Shown piece after piece: positions 63,886 to 64,000 of a stretch of 64,000 nucleotides of DNA (its first letter is position 1; every line of letters begins with the position of its first letter). The notes under the pieces are model-generated. The model was not told where the DNA came from. It did no database searches and worked only from the letters and a program-made list of their open reading frames with translations. Position numbers and translations under genes: made by a program. Source of the stretch: Pomphorhynchus laevis (taxonomy: Eukaryota > Acanthocephala > Palaeacanthocephala > Echinorhynchida > Pomphorhynchidae); contig WNNJ02000688.1 in NCBI GenBank assembly GCA_012934845.2, positions 22,061-86,060 on the forward strand, given 5' to 3'.

Positions 63886-64000
63886 TAGAACAGCCTTAGA
63901 GCAGGCAGCCCCTGTCAGATGTGCTAGTGGCACACTTTGTTGACTCAAGTTTAGTCTGAGTCAACTAAACTAGGTGACGACACCGAAAAAGCAACGTTAA
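63886..64000. other. Right edge, short inverted repeat, no gene
   Basis: gttgactc (63939-63946) and gagtcaac (63958-63965) form an 8-bp hairpin; related agtttagt/actaaact words surround it. Nothing else recognised. Confidence 0.5.

Overview
This is animal nuclear DNA, probably from an invertebrate, and most of it is a graveyard of retrotransposons. The eukaryotic assignment rests on three things: two broken host-type genes or gene parts (spliced exons of a Rab GDP dissociation inhibitor and an intact TIM10 reading frame), a metazoan-type protein tyrosine phosphatase domain, and several classes of non-LTR, Ty3/gypsy and Penelope-like elements. The species cannot be named from the sequence. Unique stretches between elements are visibly A+T-rich.

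I sort the elements into families by shared protein motifs. A and B are two related APE-type LINEs that resemble L2/CR1; they share a GCGTGC..GCACGC hairpin at the 3' end. C is a second APE-type LINE with zinc knuckles in ORF1. F is a third LINE group, mostly RT and C-terminal pieces. D and E are LINE-like elements with a Cys/His plus restriction-like-endonuclease (RLE) C-terminus. G and H are Penelope-like elements. There are also three Ty3/gypsy copies.

Layout from left to right: an A ORF1 remnant (1-836); B and D remnants (880-4180); GDI exons on the minus strand (4356-4784); a gypsy fragment and B LINE (5380-8470); F pieces (8860-12460); a nearly full A element (13021-16990); a nearly full C element holding a small G insertion (17070-21160); A, D and G remnants (21175-23271); a large rearranged B element (23690-28845); A remnants and AT-rich DNA (28850-33075); a G element with RT (33481-35603); a long A element (35900-39092); TIM10 (39239-39508); a Penelope element H split by a gypsy element (39985-45168); fold-back DNA, B and F remnants, and a C element (45169-48440); A, D and fold-back sequences (48606-51194); gypsy-3 (51542-53487); a 16-bp satellite (53671-53953); an E-A-C mosaic on the plus strand (54330-58690); an RLE element fused in frame to a tyrosine phosphatase (58833-63469); and a GIY-YIG fragment at the right edge.

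Most element genes carry stops or frameshifts and are unlikely to be expressed as drawn. The exceptions are TIM10 (intact), the 1240-codon RT-RLE-phosphatase frame (open throughout), the 874-codon A ORF2 frame (open but lacking its N-terminus), and the 295-codon RLE frame at 50307-51194. The best candidate for something undescribed is the reverse transcriptase-endonuclease-phosphatase fusion. Second come a conserved, possibly ribozyme-like structured segment in element G and several long fold-backs at element boundaries.
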